From: Bacteroidota bacterium
Lineage (GTDB): Bacteria > Bacteroidota > Rhodothermia > Rhodothermales > UBA10348
NCBI GenBank assembly: GCA_029262835.1
Contig: JAJCYQ010000015.1
Coordinates: 1-64,000 of the forward strand
Direction: 5' to 3'
DNA: 64,000 nt
In this document: in pieces, positions 1 through 7,605 of the stretch
Layout: each line of letters begins with the position of its first letter
Position numbering within the stretch: position 1 is the stretch's first letter
Made by a program: the position numbers and the translations under genes
The notes under the pieces: model-generated
Database searches by the model: none
What the model was told of the DNA's origin: nothing
The model's input: the letters and a program-made list of their open reading frames with translations, nothing else

Positions 1-117
1 GGGTTGGGGGCGCCTGCCGTCTTTTTGCCCCTGCGTGCTTTGGGGGGGGGGGGGCCCCTCTGCCGGCGGCCCCCCCCGACTCTCCCTCATTCCGGGAGCT
101 GCAAGAAGCGGAAGGAT
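1..117. other. Low-complexity G/C-run stretch at the window edge
   Basis: No gene is visible here. The stretch contains a run of 13 G at 42-54 directly followed by C runs (CCCC at 55-58, eight C at 70-77). This composition is unlike anything else in the window and lies just beyond the terminator of the tRNA-Arg gene. It could be a true GC-rich intergenic tract, but it could also be an assembly or read-end artefact at a contig edge. Confidence 0.5.
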
Positions 118-164
118 AAAAAAAGCCCCGGGCAACATCATGATTTTGTGATGTCACACGGGGC
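118..164 (-). terminator. Rho-independent terminator of tRNA-Arg
   Basis: Read on the minus strand, an interrupted stem (outer 6 bp GCCCCG/CGGGGC, inner 6 bp TGATGT/ACATCA, with an internal mismatch loop) is followed by seven T (A-tract at 118-124 on the plus strand). It begins 3 nt after the tRNA-Arg 3' end. Confidence 0.75.
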
Positions 165-167
165 GAG

Positions 168-241
168 TGCGCTTGAGAGGATTCGAACCTCCGACCTTTG
201 GAACCGGAATCCAATGCTCTATCCAGCTGAGCTACAAGCGC
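168..241 (-). tRNA. tRNA-Arg (anticodon CCG)
   Basis: Cloverleaf of 74 nt on the minus strand. The acceptor stem pairs 235-241 with 169-175 (GCGCTTG/CAAGCGC), discriminator base A at 168, D arm with AGCTCAGCTGGATAGAGC, T arm with GGTTCGAATCC. The anticodon stem TTGGA/TCCAA encloses the loop TTCCGGT, so the anticodon is CCG, reading Arg codon CGG. The CCA end is not encoded. A terminator follows directly. Confidence 0.93.
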
Positions 242-347
242 GAAGAAAGGCAATATAGCGACGAATGCCCGCAGACGGCAACAGTCGTCGCCCCATCGGG
301 CCCACATTTGGAAAACATTAACACGCTGTGCGCCTGTTCCACCACCC

Positions 348-1136
348 ATGACCGATACCGCACTCATACAGCAGTTCAAGGTCGATCCATCACGGGGCTA
401 TGCCGCGCTCCTGGATCACTACACGCCCATCATTCTGCGCATGATCCGACGTTTTCTGAGCGATCCGGATGAGGTCATGGAAACCTATACGGCGATCTGT
501 GAGCGGCTACAGAATGAGGATTACAAGGCCCTGCGCGAGTTCCGCATCAACAGTGAACTGACGCCGTGGTTGAGCGTCGTGGTGGCCAATGCGTGCCGGG
601 ACCGGTTTCGCAAGAACCGCGCTACATCGACTCCCCGGTCGGTCCTGGATCAGCTCACCGAGCTTGAACAGAAAGTGTTCAAGTACTACTATCAGGACCA
701 CATCCCGCAGTCAGAGATTCCCGACATCATCCACGGTCAGAACCAGTTGACGTGTTCGAGTGTGGACGTGAACAGAGCCATTGCCAAGATCGACTCGCTG
801 CTTTCAATCAACAAGCGGTGGCATCTGCTGGCTGCGCTCCGGGCGAACAAGCCCCTCGTGTCGCTGGAAGATCTGGAAGCGGTGGGACTGGCGCCGGCCT
901 CCGATATGGGGCGTCCGGACAATGTGGAAGATGATGAGGAGCGTGTAAACCGGCTCAATCTGGCAGTGGAAGAGCTTGACGCTGAAGACCAGCTGCTCAT
1001 TCTGCTCCGGTTCGATCATGGTATGCGCGCCGAACAAATTGCCAAGGTCATGCATTACGAGAACCACAAGTATGTGTATACTCGTCTGCGAACCATTGTA
1101 AACCGGCTGCGTCGCTCCATGACACCCGTGTCATAG
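348..1136 (+). CDS. Sigma-70 family (ECF-like) RNA polymerase sigma factor
   Basis: 262-residue protein. The N-terminal third (about residues 10-90) looks like a sigma region 2: an acidic/hydrophobic helix run ending in a basic segment (PWLSVVVANACRDRFRKNR) where core binding and -10 recognition lie in this family. The last 60 residues (ELDAEDQLLILLRFDHGMRAEQIA...) form a region 4 helix-turn-helix for -35 recognition. The middle (about 100-200) is longer than in minimal ECF factors and unassigned; no anti-sigma gene is adjacent. The start is the first ATG after the tRNA-Arg promoter region; an overlapping short frame upstream has no coding character. It precedes the CPBP gene by 28 nt on the same strand. 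Regulon and signal cannot be read from the sequence. Confidence 0.8.
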   Translation: MTDTALIQQFKVDPSRGYAALLDHYTPIILRMIRRFLSDPDEVMETYTAICERLQNEDYKALREFRINSELTPWLSVVVANACRDRFRKNRATSTPRSVLDQLTELEQKVFKYYYQDHIPQSEIPDIIHGQNQLTCSSVDVNRAIAKIDSLLSINKRWHLLAALRANKPLVSLEDLEAVGLAPASDMGRPDNVEDDEERVNRLNLAVEELDAEDQLLILLRFDHGMRAEQIAKVMHYENHKYVYTRLRTIVNRLRRSMTPVS

Positions 1137-1164
1137 GCCAGTCCCATCCCGACCAAAGTCCCTG

Positions 1165-2112
1165 ATGTCTTTTCCACTCGACGGACGCCTGGAGCGGGCC
1201 GCACTGCACCCGCTGCTGGCGGCGGTACTCGGGCTGGTATTGGCCTTCATCCTTTTCCAGGGTATCAGCACGGTGGTTGCCTTCGGGCTCATCATCGTGT
1301 GGCGCGGCGTGCCCCTGGCAGATCTTGTGGCCGACATGCCGGCCGTGCTGGAAACATATGCCGGTGATCTGATCGTAGCCAATACGGCAGGGCAGGTGTT
1401 CGGCCTGCTGCTTCCGGCCGTGCTTCTGGCGCGGCTTCACAGTTCAGCGTGGCCCGCCATGTTGCGCGTAAGAGCGGCCCCGACCGCGTTTACGATTGTA
1501 TCGGTAGTGGCGCTTTTGGCTCTCATTCCCGTCGTTCAGGCGCTCGGCGCGTGGGCAGACACGTGGCCCTGGCCCGAATCCATCCGCAATTTCGAGCAAG
1601 GGCAGATGGACCTCATTGAACGCATTCTGCTCCAGGATTTTTCCCTTGTGTTCTCGATTTCCATGCTGGCGCTCACGCCGGCTGTCTGTGAGGAGTTTCT
1701 GTTCCGGGGCTACGTGCAGCGACAGGCTGAACGCGCGATGGGCGCGGTCCAGGGAATACTCTTCTCGGGCATCGTGTTCGGGCTGTACCATCTCCGGTTG
1801 ACGCAGGCCCTGGCGCTGTCGGTGCTGGGTGTCTACCTGGCCTGGATTACGTGGCGCTCCGGAAGTATTGTTCCTGCCATTGTGGTTCACCTGGTCAATA
1901 ATGCCCTGGCTGCGGTGCTCGGCAAGCTGTCGTCGTCGGGGCAGATCGAGATGGACCTGGAAACCTTTCAGGTGCCCTGGTCTATAGTTGCCGGTGGCCT
2001 GGTGGTCTTTTTCTTTCTGGCGGCTTTGTTGCATCGGATTGCCCGTGCCTCCACCTCCGGGCAGCCGGGGCGTGACGAACTTTCCATACAGACGGTGTCT
2101 CCGCATGAGTGA
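1165..2112 (+). CDS. CPBP-family intramembrane glutamic endopeptidase
   Basis: 315-residue multi-pass membrane protein of the CPBP (Abi/CAAX protease, Rce1-like) family. All three signature elements are present: EExxxR as EEFLFR near residue 175, FxxxH as FGLYH near 205, and HxxxN as HLVNN near 240. The family cleaves within or near membranes; some members process prenylated proteins or peptides, but the substrate here is unknown. The TGA stop overlaps the ATG of the next gene (ATGAGTGA), so the two are probably translationally coupled. It sits in a co-directional run leading to cdsA and mutL. Confidence 0.88.
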   Translation: MSFPLDGRLERAALHPLLAAVLGLVLAFILFQGISTVVAFGLIIVWRGVPLADLVADMPAVLETYAGDLIVANTAGQVFGLLLPAVLLARLHSSAWPAMLRVRAAPTAFTIVSVVALLALIPVVQALGAWADTWPWPESIRNFEQGQMDLIERILLQDFSLVFSISMLALTPAVCEEFLFRGYVQRQAERAMGAVQGILFSGIVFGLYHLRLTQALALSVLGVYLAWITWRSGSIVPAIVVHLVNNALAAVLGKLSSSGQIEMDLETFQVPWSIVAGGLVVFFFLAALLHRIARASTSGQPGRDELSIQTVSPHE

Positions 2113-2404
2113 TAACAAGGGACTTGATGGATGGGTATCCGTTTTTTCGACGGGTACGGACTACGAGGCTGAACTCGTGCACAGCCGGCTCGCCGATGCT
2201 GGCCTGGCGCCCGTTATCCACTCCAAGCGTGATCATGCGTACAACCTGAATGTGGGTACCATGTCGATGGTCCACGTCATGGTGGCACCGGAAGAATCGG
2301 AAAATGCGCACCGCGTACTGGCGTCACCGCCGTTTTCCGATGCTGAACTGGAGGATATGGCCATGCGTGCCGATCCGGACCGCCCGCCGGAACCGGAAGC
2401 GTAG
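2105..2404 (+). CDS. DUF2007-like small protein (putative signal transducing)
   Basis: 99-residue soluble protein: WVSVFSTGTDYEAELVHSRLADAGLAPVIH, then VMVAPEESENAHRVL. This is the DUF2007 pattern (a small alpha/beta fold in which a first strand-helix unit pairs with a later Vxxxxxxxxxxxxl segment); function in the family is not established. The start ATG at 2105 overlaps the stop of the CPBP protease; longer in-frame starts would lie inside that gene in a different frame and are unlikely. The C-terminus is acidic and proline-rich. 11 nt separate it from cdsA. Confidence 0.75.
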   Translation: MSDNKGLDGWVSVFSTGTDYEAELVHSRLADAGLAPVIHSKRDHAYNLNVGTMSMVHVMVAPEESENAHRVLASPPFSDAELEDMAMRADPDRPPEPEA

Positions 2405-2415
2405 CGGCATCCGAT

Positions 2416-3213
2416 ATGAAACGGATTGGTACGGCCCTCGTTGGTGGATCGCTCCTCGTTGGCAGTCTGTGGCTGGGGGCAATCTGGTTCTGGTTGGTGA
2501 TGGCTGTTGTTGCCCTGGCCGCCCAGGCGGAGCTGCTCCATATGCTCCGTGCCCGGAGTCAACCCATTGATGGCATGTTGCCGATGGCCGCTGGTGCCTG
2601 CCTGATGCTGCATGTCATATGGCCTTACTGGTACGTAGCACTGGGTGTTACGATGCTGGTATTTGTTCTCGGCGTGGAGCGCCGAGGCAGTGAAGACCGT
2701 CCCATGGAGCGGACGGCCAACCTTCTGTTGTCACTGGCATGGCCTGTGGCCGGTCTGTCATTTCTGCCATCCCTCTACACGGTGATTGGTGAAGGGCAGG
2801 CTGCATTCTTTGTGATGCTGCTGTTGATGGCGCTGGTGTGGGCGTCCGATACCGGTGCCTATTACGCTGGCCGGACGCTCGGCAGGCACAAACTGGCTCC
2901 CCGGATTTCTCCCGGAAAGACCTGGGAGGGAGCGGTTGGTGGTTCTGTGGCCGCCCTGGCACTGGCCTGGGGAGCCGTCGCATCGGGGTCGGTTGCACTG
3001 CCGCTGCCGCACGCCCTGGCCTTTGCCCTGATCGCTGCCACCCTCGGTCCGGTCGGGGATCTGCTCGAGAGCGTTTTCAAGCGGAGCGCCGATATGAAAG
3101 ATTCCGGGACGCTGCTGCCCGGTCATGGTGGTTTTCTGGATCGTTTTGACGCGTTCATTCTCGTCGCGCCTGCATACTGGATCTACTGGAACGTGATGAT
3201 TCCCGTGCCGTAA
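2416..3213 (+). CDS. cdsA: Phosphatidate cytidylyltransferase CdsA
   Basis: 265-residue integral membrane enzyme making CDP-diacylglycerol from phosphatidate and CTP, the branch point of phospholipid synthesis. The complete family signature is visible near residues 215-242: S-x-x-K-R-x(4)-K-D-x-G ... PGHGGFLDRFD. The preceding SPGKTWEGAVGG is the second conserved block. About seven to eight hydrophobic segments precede it. Length is normal for the family. It follows the DUF2007 gene by 11 nt and is followed 29 nt later by a small membrane protein gene, so it is likely part of the run leading to mutL. Confidence 0.95.
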   Translation: MKRIGTALVGGSLLVGSLWLGAIWFWLVMAVVALAAQAELLHMLRARSQPIDGMLPMAAGACLMLHVIWPYWYVALGVTMLVFVLGVERRGSEDRPMERTANLLLSLAWPVAGLSFLPSLYTVIGEGQAAFFVMLLLMALVWASDTGAYYAGRTLGRHKLAPRISPGKTWEGAVGGSVAALALAWGAVASGSVALPLPHALAFALIAATLGPVGDLLESVFKRSADMKDSGTLLPGHGGFLDRFDAFILVAPAYWIYWNVMIPVP

Positions 3214-3242
3214 ACACGGTTTGAACAGTATCCAGGTCAGTC

Positions 3243-3449
3243 ATGGGCTTGTTTGGTCCCTCAAAACGCAGTCGACATCGTCGGTTCTCCTATGAACCGC
3301 GATACTATGATCCGGAGCGGGAAGAACGCCTCTCCCGCCGGATGCACATCATGTCCCGCACCCGCCGCCGTCGCAGCCCTGCCGGTCTCATCTACTTCGG
3401 TATGCTACTGGCGCTTGCCATCTGGATCTATCAGAGTATCAGCGCGTGA
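3243..3449 (+). CDS. Small basic single-pass membrane protein (hypothetical)
   Basis: 68-residue protein with a strongly basic, Arg/Tyr-rich N-terminal half (RSRHRRFSYEPRYYDP, then RTRRRR) followed by one transmembrane segment (residues about 47-66, LIYFGMLLALAIWIYQSI). The predicted topology is basic region inside, C-terminus out or in the membrane. I do not recognise a family. Its TGA overlaps the GTG start of mutL (GTGA), so translation of mutL is probably coupled to it. Conserved position between cdsA and mutL in relatives would support a real gene. Confidence 0.7.
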   Translation: MGLFGPSKRSRHRRFSYEPRYYDPEREERLSRRMHIMSRTRRRRSPAGLIYFGMLLALAIWIYQSISA

Positions 3450-5308
3450 GCACCGAGGAAAAGGACGGTATCATTGCCGTAATGCCCGCCACGCTGTCCA
3501 ACAAGATCGCGGCGGGAGAAGTGGTTCAGCGACCGGCATCGGTTGTGAAGGAGCTTGTTGAGAATGCGCTCGATGCGGGCGCAGATCGCATCGATGTCCA
3601 CCTGCAGGGAGCCGGGAGTTCGCTGATCCAGATTGTGGATACGGGATCGGGCATGAGTCCGTCCGATGCACTGATGGCTTTCGAGCGGCATGCCACGAGC
3701 AAAGTCCGTGAGGCCGGCGATCTGGAGCGCATCCACACATTGGGTTTCAGGGGAGAAGCGCTGGCCTCCATCGCGTCCGTGTCCCAGGTCGAACTGCGTA
3801 CGTGTCGCGAGGGAGACGACGTAGGTACGCGCGTCCGCCTTGATGGCGGGGAGGATATCAGGCAGGAGCCGGGTCCGGCGGTTGTCGGAACGTCCATCGC
3901 GGTGCGGAATCTGTTCTACAACGTGCCGGCGCGCCGCAATTTCCTGAAGCGCCCGCAGACGGAGCTCAAGCACTGTATGGATGTTGTGACCGTTCTGGCG
4001 CTGTCCCATCCCGGTGTGTATTTCCGTCTTGAGCACGACGGGCATGAACTGCTCGACGTGAAAGCGCAGGCGAGTGGGACCTTCTTCGAGAAGGTGACGC
4101 AGCGGGCGGCCGACCTGGCCAGTGTGCCCGACGCCCGTGAATTGATCGATGTGGAAGAATCAACAAGCTATCTGCGGGTCCGGGGCGTCATTGGGCCGCC
4201 CGACGTGTACCGCAAGAGTCGCGGCCAGCAGTACCTGTTCGTAAATGGTCGATTCGTGAGGCACCGCTCGCTCGAGCACGCCGTGCTTTCGGCCTACGAA
4301 TACCTGCTTCCCGATGATACGTATCCGTTTTTTGTGCTTTTCCTGGATATCGATCCGCGCCATGTGGATGTGAACGTGCATCCGGCCAAGGCCGAGGTGA
4401 AGTTCGACGACGAGCAGGGCGTGTACAGTATGTTGCGAACTGTTGTCAAGCGTGTGGTCAGTGTCCACAGTATGACACCGGAGCTGGCAGAGGAGCGTGC
4501 ACCCCGCGAAGTAGGCCGCGGTCTGCGTATGGACCTCTCGCGCCATGAATGGGTCCGGCAGGAGCACCCGGGCCGTGCTGGCCGTGCGGCCGCGCCAGCC
4601 GGGCACCTGTCTGAAACGCTGCTTGGCCCGGATGTGGCTGCGGCGCCGATGGACACCGCGGATGGTCTCGTCGACCGGGTGGAAAGCGGCAGGCAGGAGC
4701 CGGATCAGCTGCTCTGGCAGGTCCACGGCGCGTACATTTTGACGCAGATCCGGTCGGGTCTGGTTATCCTTGATCAGCAGCGCGCTCACGAACGCATTCT
4801 TTATGAGCAGACGCTTGCCACGCTTCACGGCGGCGTGGGAATGAGCCAGCAGCTTCTTTTTCCGCAGACAGTCGCACTCTCACCAGCCGATATTGCGCTC
4901 TATGAGAGCCTCCATGATGAGCTGCAGCAACTCGGCTTCGACGCCGAGCCTTTTGGTGGCAATACGGTCATTGTGCGCGGCGTGCCGGCCGACATTCGGA
5001 CCGGAGACGAACGCTCGGTGCTCGTAGACGTCATCCAGTCGTTCCAGGAGGAGCGGGAATATGGGAGTGCGGACAGGCGGTCGCCGGGGGGGGCGGCGGC
5101 TGGAGGGCCCCAGGCGCAGCGGGATCGACTCGCGCGCGCCGTGGCGCGGCGGAGCGCCATCCGAGCGGGTATGCGCCTCTCGGAAAACGAAATGCGGTCG
5201 CTCATGGACCAACTCTTCCAGTGCCAGGAACCGTACCGCGCACCGGATGGCCGCGCCACGCTCGTAAAGCTTTCGGTAGATGAGATCCGCACCCGATTTG
5301 ATCGTTGA
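3446..5308 (+). CDS. mutL: DNA mismatch repair protein MutL
   Basis: 620-residue mismatch repair ATPase that links MutS to strand incision. The N-terminal GHKL ATPase is complete: ENALDAGAD (39-47), DTGSGM (65-70), TLGFRGEALASI (about 97-108); the transducer domain carries VNVHPAKAEVKF. The linker is rich in Ala/Gly/Arg. The C-terminal endonuclease motif usually written DQHA(x)2E(x)4E appears as DQQRAHERILYE, keeping D, Q and both E but with H replaced by Q; the distal zinc motif near residues 595-605 reads APDGRA rather than CPHGRP. GTG start overlaps the preceding stop; an ATG at 3482 would drop 12 residues. The 3' end overlaps tilS by 29 nt. Confidence 0.95.
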   Translation: MSTEEKDGIIAVMPATLSNKIAAGEVVQRPASVVKELVENALDAGADRIDVHLQGAGSSLIQIVDTGSGMSPSDALMAFERHATSKVREAGDLERIHTLGFRGEALASIASVSQVELRTCREGDDVGTRVRLDGGEDIRQEPGPAVVGTSIAVRNLFYNVPARRNFLKRPQTELKHCMDVVTVLALSHPGVYFRLEHDGHELLDVKAQASGTFFEKVTQRAADLASVPDARELIDVEESTSYLRVRGVIGPPDVYRKSRGQQYLFVNGRFVRHRSLEHAVLSAYEYLLPDDTYPFFVLFLDIDPRHVDVNVHPAKAEVKFDDEQGVYSMLRTVVKRVVSVHSMTPELAEERAPREVGRGLRMDLSRHEWVRQEHPGRAGRAAAPAGHLSETLLGPDVAAAPMDTADGLVDRVESGRQEPDQLLWQVHGAYILTQIRSGLVILDQQRAHERILYEQTLATLHGGVGMSQQLLFPQTVALSPADIALYESLHDELQQLGFDAEPFGGNTVIVRGVPADIRTGDERSVLVDVIQSFQEEREYGSADRRSPGGAAAGGPQAQRDRLARAVARRSAIRAGMRLSENEMRSLMDQLFQCQEPYRAPDGRATLVKLSVDEIRTRFDR

Positions 5309-6707
5309 CGCGATCCGGACGCTTCTTCGCGACCAATCCGGCGTGTCCCTGCTGCTCGGCTGCAGTGGGGGCGTCGACTCGATGGTGCTTGCGCGTGCCC
5401 TCGTCGAGCTGGATTGGCCGTTCGAAATGGCGCATGTGAATTACGGATTGCGATCGGATGCAGGCGCGGACCAGGCTCTGGTTGAGGCGTGGAGTGCACG
5501 CTGTGGCGTGCCGCTGCACGTGTTCAGGGTCGATGGGAGCCCTGCGAAAGGCTCCCTGCAGGCATGGGCCCGCGATGTTCGCTACCGGTATTTTGAGGAC
5601 CTGGCGCGGAGACGCGGACTGTCAGCTGTTGCTGTGGCGCATCATGCCGATGATCAGGCGGAGACGGTCGCCCTGGCCCGGGCTCGCGGTGGCGGTCTGG
5701 ATGGGCTGTCGGGTATGGCGCAGGTGGGGCCGTTGCCACTCCCGCGTCCGGAGTGGGAGCCAGCCGCCGTGGGAGGCGGGTACCGCCGCCGTCCGCGACT
5801 ACTGCGTCCTCTTCTACGCATTGACCGGTCAACAATTGTGGCGACGGCGGCGGCGTGGAAGGTGCCTTTTCGGACCGATTCCTCGAACGCCGACATGCGC
5901 TTCGCGCGGGCAGCCGTGCGCCACGACATGACGGCGCACCAGAAAGACGAACTGCTTGAAACGGCCAGACTGGCGCGGGCTCAGGTGGAGCGCTGGACTC
6001 ATGCTCTTCCGCCCACTCTCCGGGCGGTGCTCGACTGCGCCGACAAGGGGATGGCCCCAGCCTGCCAGCTGCCGCTCCTGGAACTCCAGAGTCTGTCGGC
6101 AGACCATCGTGCCTGGTACGTCCTGCGCCTGGCAGCCGGACTCGATCCGGCGCCGCCTCGGCGGAAAAGTTGGGTACATGCGGTCCAGACATTGATGGAC
6201 AGTGCGCCGGGTGCCCGTCTCTCGGCGGGTACACTCGAGGGGATTCGGGACCGGGATGCCCTTGTCATCTACTCGGAAGCGTTCGCCCGGCACATGGATG
6301 CGATGACGTTGCCGGTGGAGCTCTATACGCCGCGCGCTGTGGGCGAGTCGGTTGACACGGCTTTCGGCACAGGCACGTGCCGCCTGACCTACCTGTCACG
6401 GGCGGCGGGCACACTCTGGTTGGATCCGGATTCGGTGCGTGGGCCGCTGCGCCTGCGGCGCTGGCAGCCGGGAGATCGGTTTGTCCCGCTGGGCGGGCCG
6501 GGACATACGAAGGTGAAGGAGTTCCTGGTCGACTGCTCCGTCGAACCCTCCCGGAAGCCGTACTATCCTGTGCTTGAAGACGATGTGGGAATTGTCTGTA
6601 TTCCAGGGCATCGCGCCGCCGAACGCTTTCGCGTGACAGATCCATCAAAACCCGTACTCGGCGTGGAGTGGGAACCGGACAGTGTGTATTTTCCGCCAGC
6701 CTTGTAG
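5280..6707 (+). CDS. tilS: tRNA(Ile)-lysidine synthase TilS
   Basis: 475-residue PP-loop ATPase that converts C34 of tRNA-Ile(CAU) to lysidine, making it decode AUA. The P-loop SGGVDS is at about residues 26-31, followed by AHVNYGLR and the conserved HHADDQAET block with LDGLSGM. The C-terminal TilS substrate-binding domain is recognisable by LRLRRWQPGDRFVPLGGPG and KVKEFLVD near residues 380-420. The ATG lies inside the end of mutL (29-nt overlap), so the two genes are co-transcribed. Normal length. Confidence 0.93.
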   Translation: MRSAPDLIVDAIRTLLRDQSGVSLLLGCSGGVDSMVLARALVELDWPFEMAHVNYGLRSDAGADQALVEAWSARCGVPLHVFRVDGSPAKGSLQAWARDVRYRYFEDLARRRGLSAVAVAHHADDQAETVALARARGGGLDGLSGMAQVGPLPLPRPEWEPAAVGGGYRRRPRLLRPLLRIDRSTIVATAAAWKVPFRTDSSNADMRFARAAVRHDMTAHQKDELLETARLARAQVERWTHALPPTLRAVLDCADKGMAPACQLPLLELQSLSADHRAWYVLRLAAGLDPAPPRRKSWVHAVQTLMDSAPGARLSAGTLEGIRDRDALVIYSEAFARHMDAMTLPVELYTPRAVGESVDTAFGTGTCRLTYLSRAAGTLWLDPDSVRGPLRLRRWQPGDRFVPLGGPGHTKVKEFLVDCSVEPSRKPYYPVLEDDVGIVCIPGHRAAERFRVTDPSKPVLGVEWEPDSVYFPPAL

Positions 6708-6739
6708 GCTGACACGTCGTCTTCCAACCCTCGACCAAC

Positions 6740-7315
6740 ATGCCACCACCTGCACTTGAACACCATTCCGAGGACCGTATTTCGGTCCGCGGGGAGCCTT
6801 TTCGCGTTTATATTGATCGCGATCGGATACGTAGCCGCGTGGAGGAACTGGGGGAGCGGATCTCAAGGGATTACAGGGACCAGCGGCCCATCCTGATCGG
6901 TGTCCTGAACGGTGCCTACATATTCCTCGCCGATCTCATGCGTGCCATCTCGATCGACTGTGAGGTCGATTTCATGAAGCTGTCTTCCTATGGCGCCGAG
7001 AAAATTTCGAGCGGCAGTGTCCGGTCCCTGAAGGAAATCGATGCCGACATCACAGGGCGTCACGTGATCATTGTCGAAGACATCGTCGACACCGGGCTGT
7101 CCATGGAATATATTCTGGATACGCTCTCCAGGGAGCGGCCAGCATCCATGCAGGTCGCCACCATGCTGCACAAAGCCGCCGCGACAAAAGTAGACCTCGA
7201 ACTGCGTTACGTCGGGTTCGAGATCGACAACCTGTTCGTGGTGGGTTACGGACTGGATTACGGGCAGGTGGGCCGCAACCTGAAGGACATCTTTATTCTG
7301 GATGCGTCCGTCTAG
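6740..7315 (+). CDS. hpt: Hypoxanthine (guanine) phosphoribosyltransferase
   Basis: 191-residue purine salvage enzyme joining PRPP and hypoxanthine/guanine to IMP/GMP. The PRPP-binding loop reads VIIVEDIVDTGLS (about residues 108-120); the upstream GVLNGAYIFLADL and LSSYG are the pyrophosphate-contact loops, and LFVVGYGLDYGQVGRNL is the hood/C-terminal signature. It follows tilS by 32 nt, an arrangement (tilS-hpt) common in many bacteria. The TAG stop lies within the CTAG at the left edge of the 7312-7605 inverted-repeat element, so the natural stop was probably recreated or replaced when that element inserted. Confidence 0.94.
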   Translation: MPPPALEHHSEDRISVRGEPFRVYIDRDRIRSRVEELGERISRDYRDQRPILIGVLNGAYIFLADLMRAISIDCEVDFMKLSSYGAEKISSGSVRSLKEIDADITGRHVIIVEDIVDTGLSMEYILDTLSRERPASMQVATMLHKAAATKVDLELRYVGFEIDNLFVVGYGLDYGQVGRNLKDIFILDASV

Positions 7316-7605
7316 AAGCGTGTTGAACAAGTAGAGGGCCTCTCGAACGAGGGTCTTACGAGGTGCAGCGGGCCGACATCGGCCCGGGGAAGGGCGACGA
7401 CGCGATGCCATAGCATCGTGGTGGATGCCATGACGCAGTATGCGCCCGTAACCCCCTCGTTCCCTTCGGGTTCGGGCGGCATGACAACATCTCCTGCGTT
7501 CTCCCTCCTATGCGTAGCTATGGCTATGCAGACGTCGGGACGCCTGGAATCTGTTGTCATGGCGCTCCGAACGAGAGGTCCTCTACTTGTTCAACACGCT
7601 TCTAG
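7312..7605. mobile_element. MITE-like element with 34-bp terminal inverted repeats
   Basis: The left end (7312-7345) and right end (7572-7605) are inverted copies of each other, matching at 33 of 34 positions (26 identical from CTAGAAGCGTGTTGAACAAG onward, one mismatch, then CCTCTCG). Both ends are bordered by CTAG, which could be a 4-bp target duplication. The interior has no credible protein but holds nested inverted repeats: CATGACAACA (7480s) with TGTTGTCATG (7550s), enclosing the hairpin TGCGTAGC-TATG-GCTATGCA. Size, long terminal repeats and lack of transposase fit a miniature inverted-repeat element. It fills the gap between convergent hpt and kynU; its ends encode the hpt stop and the last residues of KynU. 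Confidence 0.75.
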
